Of a DNA stretch of 20,237 nt, positions 13,214 to 20,237 are shown piece by piece. Under the pieces are notes generated by a model that worked only from the letters and a program-made list of their open reading frames with translations, did not search any database and was not told the DNA's origin. This stretch comes from a virus: the IMG/VR virus record IMGVR_UViG_3300028571_000160, positions 1-20,237 of that record. One strand, written 5' to 3'. Each line of letters opens with the position of its first letter. Within the stretch, counting starts at the first letter, position 1. The position numbers and the translations under genes are program-made.

Positions 13214-13221
13214 TATTTGGT
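13214..13221 (-). promoter_or_regulatory. Weak late-promoter-like motif ACCAAATA for the 89-aa gene
   Basis: ACCAAATA on the minus strand would give a start near 13208 and an 18-nt leader. The CAAATATTCTT that includes it recurs exactly at 10937-10927 upstream of the 63-aa gene. ACCAAATA also occurs inside the 89-aa coding sequence (near 12979), so this variant is less specific than TAAATA. Confidence 0.3.
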
Positions 13222-13245
13222 CAAATTGTGGGCTACCAAAAAACC

Positions 13246-13253
13246 GCTAAATA
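13246..13253 (+). promoter_or_regulatory. Late-promoter-like motif GCTAAATA, 6 nt before the gp14-like gene
   Basis: GCTAAATA on the plus strand ends 6 nt before the ATG at 13260. T4 late-promoter geometry puts the start at 13259, giving an essentially leaderless mRNA. There is no Shine-Dalgarno before this ATG. It faces away from the 89-aa unit in a 70-nt divergent region. Confidence 0.55.
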
Positions 13254-13259
13254 CCTATT

Positions 13260-14579
13260 ATGCCCAAACTCAGTCTTTACCGCGAGAATTTCACCAACGA
13301 CTACAAATGGTTTGACCGCAGGATTTCGGAACAATTCACGGTGGGCTGTGCCACGGTATTGATACACAAGTATGTGGGACCTATCAATCAAGGCACCTCT
13401 AACGATGCTACGCAACCTGATTATCTAAATCAAAGCGTGAACAACATCCAAGATCTGCTGTATCTAGAAAACAGAGATCGCAAGTATGATACCACGGTGT
13501 ATAGACTGCGGATGCATCATACCATGCAGAACATAGACTTTGACCTAACACAGTTTGGCCTATTCCTCAACAACGACACATTGTTCTGCACAGTACACAA
13601 AACCGACTGCGTGAATACCCTGGGACGACTGCTGATGTCAGGCGATGTGATCGAAATGCCTTATCTACGTGAGTTCTTTCCGCTAAACTACGACGAAGTA
13701 CAAACCAGTCTCAAAAGATATTATGTGGTGCAAGACACAGCCAATGCAGCTGAAGGATTCAGTCCCACTTGGTATCCACACCTATGGCGTGTGAAGTGCG
13801 AGCCCTTGGTAGACAGCCAAGAGTTTGCTCAGATTCTCAATCAACCCGAAGATCAAACCAACTACTTTGGACCCTGGGGCAACACTATCGCTTACTTCGA
13901 AGGCGACCGTGTTACATTTGGCGACAAGAATTACATTGCCAAACAGGATGTGCCTACTGGTGTGGCACCTACCGGCAAAGATGACGATCCATATTGGGGC
14001 CTAGATCCCAACCAGACTTTCCGAGATATGATGTCTACTTACCAGAAGAACATAGACATCAACAATGCTATCTTGGCACAGGCCGAAGCAGAAGTTCCGC
14101 TGTCAGGCTACGACACTGTACCATTTTATATCGTGCCCACCACCGTGGACGGCGAGCCCTTGGGATCTACCTACACCGCAGATCAGACCTTGGTAAACAG
14201 TTCACAAACAGACATACCATCATCTTCTGAAAGTATCACGCCCAGAAACAATGCTTGGACCATGGGTTATCTCACCGGAGACGGACTGCCTCCCAATGGC
14301 GCACCTGTAACTCCTGGTGTGGTGTTCCCACGCAATCCCAGAGAAGGCGATTTCTGTTTACGTTTAGATTACATGCCCAATAGACTGTTCCGTTTTGATG
14401 GCGCACACTGGGTCAAGTTTGAAGATCGTGTTAGAACCAATATCACACCCAGCAATACCAACGATACCGAGCACTATGGCTTTTATAACAATCCCGGTGA
14501 TATTCCAACCACGGATCGCGGTGAGATTCCGCGCAAACAATCATTATCTAAAGCACTGCGGCCCAAGGACGATAACTAA
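13260..14579 (+). CDS. 14: Neck protein (T4 gp14-like) with C-terminal extension
   Basis: This 439-aa protein has a first half (about 1-195) that follows the gp14 neck-protein layout. TVGCATVLIHKYVGP matches T4 ECYYVPREYVSP in position. TQFGLFLNNDTLFCTVHK matches SNFGMQVQDEVTLSIN. LLMSGDVIEMPYLREFF matches KEGDLIYFPMDNSLF, and KRYYVVQD with YPHLWRVKCEPLVDSQE matches the final strand pair. The extension (about 200-439) holds IAYFEGDRVTFGDKNYIAKQD...YWGLD (203-248), which resembles a type-3 chitin-binding module, and PREGDFCLRLDYMPNRLFRFDG plus W (359-385). T4 gp14 is 256 aa. It is first in a plus-strand operon with gp15, which agrees with the T4 order 13-14-15, although gp13 is inverted here. 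The gp14 assignment rests on pattern and context. Confidence 0.65.
   Translation: MPKLSLYRENFTNDYKWFDRRISEQFTVGCATVLIHKYVGPINQGTSNDATQPDYLNQSVNNIQDLLYLENRDRKYDTTVYRLRMHHTMQNIDFDLTQFGLFLNNDTLFCTVHKTDCVNTLGRLLMSGDVIEMPYLREFFPLNYDEVQTSLKRYYVVQDTANAAEGFSPTWYPHLWRVKCEPLVDSQEFAQILNQPEDQTNYFGPWGNTIAYFEGDRVTFGDKNYIAKQDVPTGVAPTGKDDDPYWGLDPNQTFRDMMSTYQKNIDINNAILAQAEAEVPLSGYDTVPFYIVPTTVDGEPLGSTYTADQTLVNSSQTDIPSSSESITPRNNAWTMGYLTGDGLPPNGAPVTPGVVFPRNPREGDFCLRLDYMPNRLFRFDGAHWVKFEDRVRTNITPSNTNDTEHYGFYNNPGDIPTTDRGEIPRKQSLSKALRPKDDN
13866..14003 (+). other. Carbohydrate-binding-like module in the gp14-like protein
   Basis: Residues 203-248 have the aromatic and GDxV layout of type-3 chitin-binding (CBM5/12-like) modules: W206, Y212, GDRVTFGDKNYIA and a closing YWG. 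Such short modules are often used in phage tails as structural or glycan-binding inserts. This is a pattern match only. Confidence 0.4.
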
Positions 14580-14584
14580 TAGTC

Positions 14585-16000
14585 ATGGCCAACAATCTCG
14601 TACCTTACTTTTACGACGGGCAAATCCGTAGATTCATGCTTCAGATTGCTCGTGCATTCAGCAACTTCCAGTGTGAGTATGGCAAGGATCAAGAAGGCAA
14701 TCCCATATTGGTCAGGATACCTTGTATGTACGGCAATGCTTCTAGACAGGCTGCTGACATCATAGCCAAGAACACACAAAACAACTTGCCAGCAGCGCCG
14801 CAGATTACCTTTTATATCTCTGCTGTGAAGTATGCAAGAGATCGTGTGCAGGATCCCACCTTCACTGGCAAGATCGCTGTGCGCCAACGAACCTACGACG
14901 AAGTGACCAATACATATGAACGCACACAAGGCAATGCGTTTATTGTAGAACGCATGATGCCAGTACCCTACGACATCACAGTCAACGTAGACTTCTGGAC
15001 CAGCAACGAACAACAAAAACAAAGCATCTTTGAACAGATTGGTACCTTGTTCAATCCTGCGATAGAAATACAAAGCACTGACAACTACATTGACTGGACC
15101 AGCTTGACTACTTTAGAGCAGACTGATCTACAGTGGAGCAGCCGCACAGTGCCCGTGGGACAAGGCAATCCCATAGACATCATGACCTTTACACTTAAAC
15201 TGCCGGTATGGATATCACCGCCAGTGAAAGTCACCAAGTATGGTGTGATCCACAAAATCATTACCAACATCTTTGATGAGTCGGGCGATGCCAACAATGC
15301 TCTCACAGGCGACGACATCTTGGCTGGCACCCGCGCTGTGATAACTCCCATGGGCTATCAGATCCTGCTGTTGGAAGGCCAGGTACAATGCCTGCGCAGC
15401 AATGTGCCGCATCAACCGCCCAACGTTGAACTCAATGATCCCGCAGAAGATCAGACTAGCACACTGCTATGGCACAATGTGGTTGACTTGTATGGCGTAC
15501 TGCGCAATGGCATCAGTCAGATACGCATACAGAATCATGATCTAGAAACTGAAATAGTGGGCACAGTGGCTTATCATCCGTCAGATGATCGTGTGCTGTT
15601 GTTCTCTGCCGACGCAGATACATTGCCTCCCAATACCTTACAGCCTATCTCTGCTGTGATCAATCCGCAACGTTCGGGCCCAGGTTCGGGCCTGCCCTTG
15701 GCATCACCGGGACAGCGTTATTTGTTGACTGACAACATAGGCAGTGAGGACAACACTGATCCAGCACCGGCCTGGACTGAAAACGGCGTGGCATTGATTG
15801 CCGCTGCCGACGACATCATTGAGTATGATGGTCAGCGTTGGTTTATCTCCTTTGATGCCAGCGAAGTAGAGCCTGGCCAGCAGATAGAGTTTGTGACCAA
15901 TCTCAAGACCAAAGTGCAGTACAAGTTTGACGTTGATCTGGGCTGGATCAAAAGTTACGAAGGTTTCTATCGCGGCGGCGATTGGAGCATTGTGCTTTGA
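14585..16000 (+). CDS. 15: Tail sheath stabiliser / tail completion protein (T4 gp15-like) with large C-terminal extension
   Basis: This 471-aa protein has an N-terminal half that is clearly gp15, the hexameric ring that caps the tail tube and sheath and meets the neck. PYFYDGQIRRFMLQIARAFSN matches T4 YFYNSSFRRYATLMGDLFSN, and ILVRIPCMYGNASR matches KFIRVPITYASKE. PYDITVNVDFWTSNEQQKQSIFEQIGTLFNP matches PIKMIYELSIFTRYEDDMFQIVEQILPYF, and FTLKLPVWISPPV matches LTFEVNGWMYPPV. T4 gp15 is about 272 aa. Residues 250-471 are extra and include SPGQRYLLTDNIG and DDIIEYDGQRWFISFDAS, echoing the RFDG-W motif at the end of the gp14-like protein. The gene follows gp14 by 5 nt and overlaps the preferred Nudix start. 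Confidence 0.87.
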   Translation: MANNLVPYFYDGQIRRFMLQIARAFSNFQCEYGKDQEGNPILVRIPCMYGNASRQAADIIAKNTQNNLPAAPQITFYISAVKYARDRVQDPTFTGKIAVRQRTYDEVTNTYERTQGNAFIVERMMPVPYDITVNVDFWTSNEQQKQSIFEQIGTLFNPAIEIQSTDNYIDWTSLTTLEQTDLQWSSRTVPVGQGNPIDIMTFTLKLPVWISPPVKVTKYGVIHKIITNIFDESGDANNALTGDDILAGTRAVITPMGYQILLLEGQVQCLRSNVPHQPPNVELNDPAEDQTSTLLWHNVVDLYGVLRNGISQIRIQNHDLETEIVGTVAYHPSDDRVLLFSADADTLPPNTLQPISAVINPQRSGPGSGLPLASPGQRYLLTDNIGSEDNTDPAPAWTENGVALIAAADDIIEYDGQRWFISFDASEVEPGQQIEFVTNLKTKVQYKFDVDLGWIKSYEGFYRGGDWSIVL

Positions 16001-16416
16001 AATCAGTTGATGCTGTAGGCATCATGTTTTACAGTGCTGCCACACATAGATATCTTTACTTACTGCGCAACGATCCCAAACACCCAGGCTCCTGGGGACT
16101 ACCCGGTGGTAAGATAGAATCAGGTGAATCCATACTGGCTGCAGTGGAGCGAGAATGTCGGGAAGAACTAGGCATGATTCCTGCGTACCAAAAACTCATT
16201 CCCATTGAAAAGTTTACCAGCAACGACAACAACTTCAACTATCATACTTTTTTTTGCGCTGTGGTGGAAGAATTTGTGCCCACGCTAAATCACGAACACA
16301 TTGGCTATGCCTGGGTGGCCGCAGGTACAGTGCCCAAACCTCTGCATCCAGGTCTGTATGCCACATTCAAGATTGAAGAAATCCGAGATAAACTGGCAGT
16401 GATTGAACGCCACTGA
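15997..16416 (+). CDS. Nudix hydrolase
   Basis: This 139-aa enzyme has a perfect Nudix box: G38, E44, R52-E53, E56-E57 and G59 in GGKIESGESILAAV followed by ERECREELG, preceded by SWGLPGG. Family members cleave nucleoside diphosphates linked to another moiety (NTPs, sugar nucleotides, NAD, RNA caps). The substrate here cannot be told. No start ATG lies upstream of the core strand. TTG at 15997 overlaps the gp15 stop (TTGA) and has GGAG 9 nt upstream, so it is preferred over TTG 15982. The internal ATG at 16024 would remove the first beta-strand. It ends 6 nt from the convergent LamG gene, with no terminator visible between. Confidence 0.87.
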   Translation: MKSVDAVGIMFYSAATHRYLYLLRNDPKHPGSWGLPGGKIESGESILAAVERECREELGMIPAYQKLIPIEKFTSNDNNFNYHTFFCAVVEEFVPTLNHEHIGYAWVAAGTVPKPLHPGLYATFKIEEIRDKLAVIERH

Positions 16417-16422
16417 TTGAAG

Positions 16423-17133
16423 TTATACTCCGTACCTTGATCTGACTAAGTTGTAATTCTGTTGGATTTCTGTTGAGGTCAACGCACGGTTGTAGATCAA
16501 AGCCTGACCTATTCGGCCTTGTAGTGGTTCACTGCCGCCCAGATTAGTAGCACCAACTTGTAACAGACTTGATGTGACATTGATTCCTGTGGCACCAGCT
16601 GACGCAATTTCTGTGCCGTTAACCCAGATTTTTCTAGTGGTGCCATCCCATTGGGCCACAGCATTAAACCATTGCGATGTAGGACTAACTGAGCTGGTTG
16701 CGGCTAGATCATTGCCATACCAATAGTTTATCAAAATGTTAGTGGTGCTACATCTAAATTGATTGGTTTGATTGCCACCAGTTGAATTACCTACACCAAT
16801 CATGCCTCCAGACCCAGGCCAAGTTCCAGTGGGCCACTGAACCCATACACTCATGGTATAGGCACTGGATCCAGTAGGAACACCTGTGGTTGAGGCTCGG
16901 TTAAAATATCCATTGCTGACCAAAGTAAAGTATCCGCCGCCTGAACTAGTATACGAAATACTGCCCGAGTTCTGCATTGCAACATCGTTGCCTTGCCCAC
17001 TTAGATCAAACCAAGTGGTGCCTGTGCCCGGATAACTTGTGGTGTTGCTGGCGTCAAGATACAGTTGTAGGCCGTTGTTTACAACACCATCATATACAGT
17101 GACACCAACGAGTGTAACGCCTTGTATGATCAT
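16423..17133 (-). CDS. LamG / concanavalin-A-like adhesin-type protein
   Basis: This 236-aa protein is nearly all a LamG_3-type jelly-roll domain. LQLYLDASNTTSYPGTGTTW with FDLSGQGNDV is the first-strand signature. YTMSVWVQWPT, a central INYWYGNDL strand, WFNAVAQWDGTTRKIWVNGTEI and LQGRIGQALIYNRALTSTEIQQNYN give the typical order and ending of phage and bacterial LamG modules. No signal peptide is seen. Such proteins in phages are commonly tail-fibre tips or head decorations that bind sugars. It starts 10 nt after the fibre gene stop and is probably co-transcribed with it, so a fibre-associated adhesin is the best inference. The Shine-Dalgarno is weak (GGA). Confidence 0.8.
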   Translation of the reverse strand: MIIQGVTLVGVTVYDGVVNNGLQLYLDASNTTSYPGTGTTWFDLSGQGNDVAMQNSGSISYTSSGGGYFTLVSNGYFNRASTTGVPTGSSAYTMSVWVQWPTGTWPGSGGMIGVGNSTGGNQTNQFRCSTTNILINYWYGNDLAATSSVSPTSQWFNAVAQWDGTTRKIWVNGTEIASAGATGINVTSSLLQVGATNLGGSEPLQGRIGQALIYNRALTSTEIQQNYNLVRSRYGV

Positions 17134-17143
17134 GATTGATCCA

Positions 17144-20100
17144 TTAACTGATTTGGACCCAACCGTAACGCACAGTTACAGTATTGCCGCTGGTGTTGTT
17201 GATGCCAAAGTCAAATCTATTGGTAGTTGCACTGGGAGCAACACTGCTCCGAATTATGGTGTTTGCAGTGCCCACAAACTGATTGGGTATGCTGGTAAAG
17301 TCAATGGGTGTGCCACCACCGCTGTAGACCCAGGCATACTGAGCACCCACAACAGATACGTTGGTGTTGGTCACTGTGGCCGTGGCATTCCAGGTCAAGA
17401 TACCATTGGGGATATTGCAATCAACCCACATATAATAGGTCTCGTTGGGATTCACAGTGAAACTCTGGGTGCTGTTGCCCACAGGCACAGTCCAACTGCC
17501 TTCAAATCTTGTGACCACATCCACCGGTGTGTTGTTGGCATAGTTTACAGAGAATGTGTTGCCGGGTAAAGTGAAGTTACCGGTGTTGTCAAATGTCCAA
17601 TTGTATGAGCCGGCTACCAAGGTCACATTGGACGATGTGCCTGTGACATTGCCTGTGATTGATATGTTTCCAATTAAGTTTTGTGCAGTAACGTTGCCAG
17701 AGAATGTGGCTCCTGACCCGTTGACGTTGCCTGCAATGTTGGCTATGCCGCCAACGTATATGTTGCCAGTAAGTCCAGCGCCACCAGTTACAATCAATGC
17801 ACCTGTGGTAGTTGAGGTAGCCGCAGTTCCTATTGTAACACCCAATGTTGGTATGTTAGCACCGTTGTTGTTTAATGTGATAGAAGCGGCACCACCTGGA
17901 CTCAGAAGACGTCCAGTTCCGCCAACTTTGATTTGACCTTGGAAGTCAGTTTGGTTGTTGGCTGACCAACTGATATTGCCACCAGTGAATGCCGAGGATT
18001 GTAGCTGACCACCAGTTACGATATTGCCTGTGGCCACAACACGTCCGCCTGTGATCAAGTTGCCACTGGTGATATTGCCTGTAGTGCTTACTGTGTTGCT
18101 ACCATATGCACCCAAGAATGTTGCCACCTCGGCATTGCCATAACTTGCGGCTATACCAGTGAGTTGACTACCGTTACCTATAAAGTAGTTGCCGGTAACA
18201 TTGCCCACAGTGGTGATGCCCACATTGGCTATCAAGGTACCCGACGCAGTGATGTTGCCTGTAGCGCCCACGGTAGAGATACTGCTGAAGCCGGACAAGG
18301 TGGGTGCCGGGCTGGCTCCTGTAGCGCGGATGCCTCCGGATACCACAAGATAAGCTGCCGATACATTGCCAGTGGTTGTAATGTTACCCGGAGCACTTAA
18401 GGTACCATCGTTGTCAAACTGCCAACTGCTGCTATTGGCTCTGATATAAACATTGCTATCGCTGGATGTCAACTCAATGTCATTGACAGCACCTGTGCCA
18501 TTGGCTGCAGCATTACCAAACGTCAATGCCGAACCAGGTGATGCATTTAAAGCACTGTATGAGAATTTTTTAGTAGCACTGTCTAAAGTCCAGGCATTGG
18601 TCTGTGAATCAGTTGACAAATACCATTGACTTGTTGTAGTATCAAACAAGTTCCATTGTAGTGTAATGGTATCGTTGCCTATAGAATTGTCACTGAACTG
18701 CCAAGCAAAAGCGTTTAAGTTGCCAACAGTGCTATTGGGAGATTTAAATGTGTTGCCGCTGTAGACATAGTTGTTGGCGAATATTAGATTTCCGGGCGCA
18801 GTTAAATTACCAGTGTTGTCAAATGTCCAGGTGTTTATAGCCACACCATTGTTGACTGCTGTGATCTGCACATTGCCACTGCTGAGTGTGTTTCTACCGC
18901 CTTGTAGATTGAGATTGCCGGCTTCTGTGACAATGGCACTGTTGCCAGTAATGTTAACAATTTCGTTATTTTGACCAAACACCCACTTGGTTAGGTAGTC
19001 AGTGGCACCGCCGTCGTAGTTGACTCGAATGTTGAAATCATTGTCGGCTTCAACATCAACATCGCCGCCCACAGATCGCAAAATCAGTTCTTCGTTGTCC
19101 CAGGAAATCACCATGTCATCGCTAACAGGTCCTATCGCACCGTCGCCGCCATCTACTATAATGCTACCACCGTTGGGCAAATTCAAGTTGCCATCATCAC
19201 CAAACTGCCATTGGTATGCGGTTCCGCTGGTATCTGTGTAGATGTTGACCACAGCGTTTGCTTCAAGATTGATAGATTCTGCTGCCTGTACTTCAAAGTT
19301 ATCGGAGTTGGTGTCAATCCTAGGTGTGCCCGGGAACGTTAAACGACCATCTGTGCCAAACAGCCAAGTGTTACCGGTGCCGGTGACTAAGGATACATTT
19401 CCTGCAGTGATAGATATGTTACTGTATCCTGGAGATACAGCTATACCACCGCTGCTATATGCAGTCCAGGTATTTCCATTCACTGGATTGGTCAGTGCCG
19501 CATCATTGTAGAGCACAAAGTTACTGGGATCTATGGATGCGTAATACCATGTACCGTTTGCTTGAGTAGTTCCAACCACACCAGAAATTGTTACTTGTCC
19601 AGTTTCAATGGCGCCAAACACACTTCCAGTCAAGGTAACTATCACAGTTGGGCTTCCAGTGTTAATGCCACTGATGTTGGAACTAAATTGGAATCCTGTA
19701 GAGATGGTTTGTATGTTGCCTGCAACAGTTAAATTTCCATCTATATCAAAGTTCCAGATCCGTGCTGTGCCGCCCACTGGAGCATTGGCTGTGATGTACA
19801 GGCCATTGGTTTCATTGGCCACGATGTTGCCGGCCACTTTCAACGGAACGTTTTGTATCAACACTTCGGTTGGCAACACAACAAGATTGTTGTAGCCCCC
19901 AGCTCCGATGTTGACCCCATTGTTACCTATCCGGGCACTGATGTTTTCCACAGTGAAATTTAGACTGTCAAGATTGGTAATGTTTCCTGAGAGTCCAACG
20001 AAATAGTTTGCTGTGACATTGCCTGAGGCACTGACATTGCCTGCTGAAATGTTGCCCGAGAATGTAGGCAAGTAGTTGGCCACATTGGCATTGCCATAAC

Positions 20101-20237
20101 TTGAAACAATACCAGTCAACTGACTGCCATTGCCCACGAAGTAGTTGGCCGTGATGTTGCCCGTGGTGCTGATGGGATTGGATCCAAGTGCAGCCAAGTT
20201 GGCCACAACGTTGGCATTGCCGTAAGTGGCCGCTAGG
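17144..20237 (-). CDS. Long repetitive tail fibre protein, partial (N-terminus beyond right edge)
   Basis: The frame is open from the stop at 17144 to the window edge, giving over 1025 residues. A GTG at 20206 is possible, but upstream codons read LAATYGNANVANL, a repeat unit also found inside the protein, so the true start lies outside. The sequence is beta-rich (Gly/Asn/Thr/Ser). Numbering from 20206, the module TGN(I/V)T-x-NYF-(V/I)-GNGSQLTGI occurs at 15-33 and 668-685. WxFDxxGxLxxPG occurs seven times (near 151, 281, 333, 408, 460, 595 and 870). TSTTTGALIVTGGAGL (798-813) is a recurrent phage-fibre motif. The last 135 residues are non-repetitive, include YYMWVDCNIPNG, and are the candidate receptor-binding tip. 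It may instead be a baseplate-attached structural fibre; the class is confident, the exact role is not. Confidence 0.87.
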   Translation of the reverse strand, partial: LAATYGNANVVANLAALGSNPISTTGNITANYFVGNGSQLTGIVSSYGNANVANYLPTFSGNISAGNVSASGNVTANYFVGLSGNITNLDSLNFTVENISARIGNNGVNIGAGGYNNLVVLPTEVLIQNVPLKVAGNIVANETNGLYITANAPVGGTARIWNFDIDGNLTVAGNIQTISTGFQFSSNISGINTGSPTVIVTLTGSVFGAIETGQVTISGVVGTTQANGTWYYASIDPSNFVLYNDAALTNPVNGNTWTAYSSGGIAVSPGYSNISITAGNVSLVTGTGNTWLFGTDGRLTFPGTPRIDTNSDNFEVQAAESINLEANAVVNIYTDTSGTAYQWQFGDDGNLNLPNGGSIIVDGGDGAIGPVSDDMVISWDNEELILRSVGGDVDVEADNDFNIRVNYDGGATDYLTKWVFGQNNEIVNITGNSAIVTEAGNLNLQGGRNTLSSGNVQITAVNNGVAINTWTFDNTGNLTAPGNLIFANNYVYSGNTFKSPNSTVGNLNAFAWQFSDNSIGNDTITLQWNLFDTTTSQWYLSTDSQTNAWTLDSATKKFSYSALNASPGSALTFGNAAANGTGAVNDIELTSSDSNVYIRANSSSWQFDNDGTLSAPGNITTTGNVSAAYLVVSGGIRATGASPAPTLSGFSSISTVGATGNITASGTLIANVGITTVGNVTGNYFIGNGSQLTGIAASYGNAEVATFLGAYGSNTVSTTGNITSGNLITGGRVVATGNIVTGGQLQSSAFTGGNISWSANNQTDFQGQIKVGGTGRLLSPGGAASITLNNNGANIPTLGVTIGTAATSTTTGALIVTGGAGLTGNIYVGGIANIAGNVNGSGATFSGNVTAQNLIGNISITGNVTGTSSNVTLVAGSYNWTFDNTGNFTLPGNTFSVNYANNTPVDVVTRFEGSWTVPVGNSTQSFTVNPNETYYMWVDCNIPNGILTWNATATVTNTNVSVVGAQYAWVYSGGGTPIDFTSIPNQFVGTANTIIRSSVAPSATTNRFDFGINNTSGNTVTVRYGWVQIS
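18095..18211 (-). repeat. Fibre repeat module, inner copy
   Basis: This stretch encodes TTVGNVTGNYFIGNGSQLTG followed by IAASYGNAEVATFLGAYGSN (about residues 665-704). It is a diverged copy of 20069-20167, and the tail of the unit recurs at the window edge. Confidence 0.75.
20069..20167 (-). repeat. Fibre repeat module, outer copy
   Basis: This stretch encodes TTGNITANYFVGNGSQLTG followed by IVSSYGNANVANYL (about residues 14-46). It is similar at DNA and protein level to the copy at 18095-18211. The preceding ATYGNANVANLAALGSN up to 20237 is the end of a further copy cut by the window edge. Confidence 0.75.

Noticed and set aside
13216-13240. Inverted repeat TTTGGT / ACCAAA in the divergent region
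   Set aside because: The arms are only 6-7 A/T-rich base pairs around a 13-nt loop, too weak to call.
14576-15073. 165-codon minus-strand frame antisense to gp15
   Set aside because: The plus strand carries an unmistakable gp15; the antisense frame is a shadow with no ribosome-binding site or recognisable domain.
17039-17569. 176-codon plus-strand frame antisense to the LamG and fibre genes
   Set aside because: It is explained by the low stop frequency of the complement of repetitive Gly/Asn/Thr-rich coding sequence; it has a Cys-rich unstructured translation and no start signal.
18095-20167. CRISPR-like or tandem DNA repeat array in the fibre region
   Set aside because: The repeats are diverged, in frame, of unequal spacing and translate into fibre modules; there are no spacers of uniform length.
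20206-20208. GTG as the true start of the tail fibre
   Set aside because: The frame stays open upstream to the window edge and encodes a repeat unit (ATYGNANVANL) that also occurs inside the protein, so the gene continues past the edge.

Overview
The window is a stretch of the late, virion-morphogenesis region of a T4-like contractile-tailed phage (myovirus). It has recognisable counterparts of T4 gp1, gp4, gp13, gp14, gp15, gp16, gp18 and gp19, plus fibre and adhesin genes. Several traits recall uncultured aquatic T4-like phages rather than coliphage T4: an oversized sheath, fibre modules of the type ending in NGSQLTGI, neck and tail-completion proteins with long C-terminal extensions, and small conserved proteins of unknown function. 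The host cannot be named from the sequence. No integrase, tRNA, rRNA, CRISPR array or insertion sequence was seen. Coding density is very high and no gene-free stretch exceeds about 80 bases.

Layout. Positions 1-4550 (minus strand) hold, in transcription order, gp19 tail tube, a second tube-fold protein, an unknown 129-aa protein, gp4 head-completion nuclease, gp16 small terminase, a 210-aa protein with an N-terminus like a T4 capsid-targeting sequence, and a protein that runs off the left edge. Positions 4616-8923 encode a giant 1435-aa tail sheath (gp18) that appears to carry an inserted seven-bladed beta-propeller. A GIY-YIG homing endonuclease (8925-9632, minus) sits directly upstream of the sheath, divergent from a small HNH-like zinc protein (9710-10048, plus). 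Positions 10001-13189 (minus) hold two unknown proteins, gp13 neck protein, a small Pro-rich protein and gp1 dNMP kinase. Positions 13260-16416 (plus) hold a gp14-like neck protein, an extended gp15 tail-completion protein and a Nudix hydrolase. Positions 16423-20237 (minus) hold a LamG-type adhesin and a very long repetitive tail fibre that continues past the right edge.

Regulation. A TAAATA-type motif resembling the T4 late promoter TATAAATA stands at the head of most transcription units. In one class it lies 18-22 nt before the start codon with a Shine-Dalgarno sequence between. In the other it lies 5-6 nt before the ATG with no Shine-Dalgarno, predicting leaderless or nearly leaderless late mRNAs. 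Two perfect hairpins separate gp18 from gp19 and the 384-aa gene from gp13; the second has the late-promoter motif in and around its loop and the gp13 ribosome-binding site in one arm.

Together the genes supply the contractile tail (sheath, tube, tail completion), the neck that joins head to tail, DNA packaging and head completion, the host-binding fibre and adhesin, and nucleotide metabolism (dNMP kinase, Nudix). Portal, capsid, protease and large terminase genes lie outside the window.
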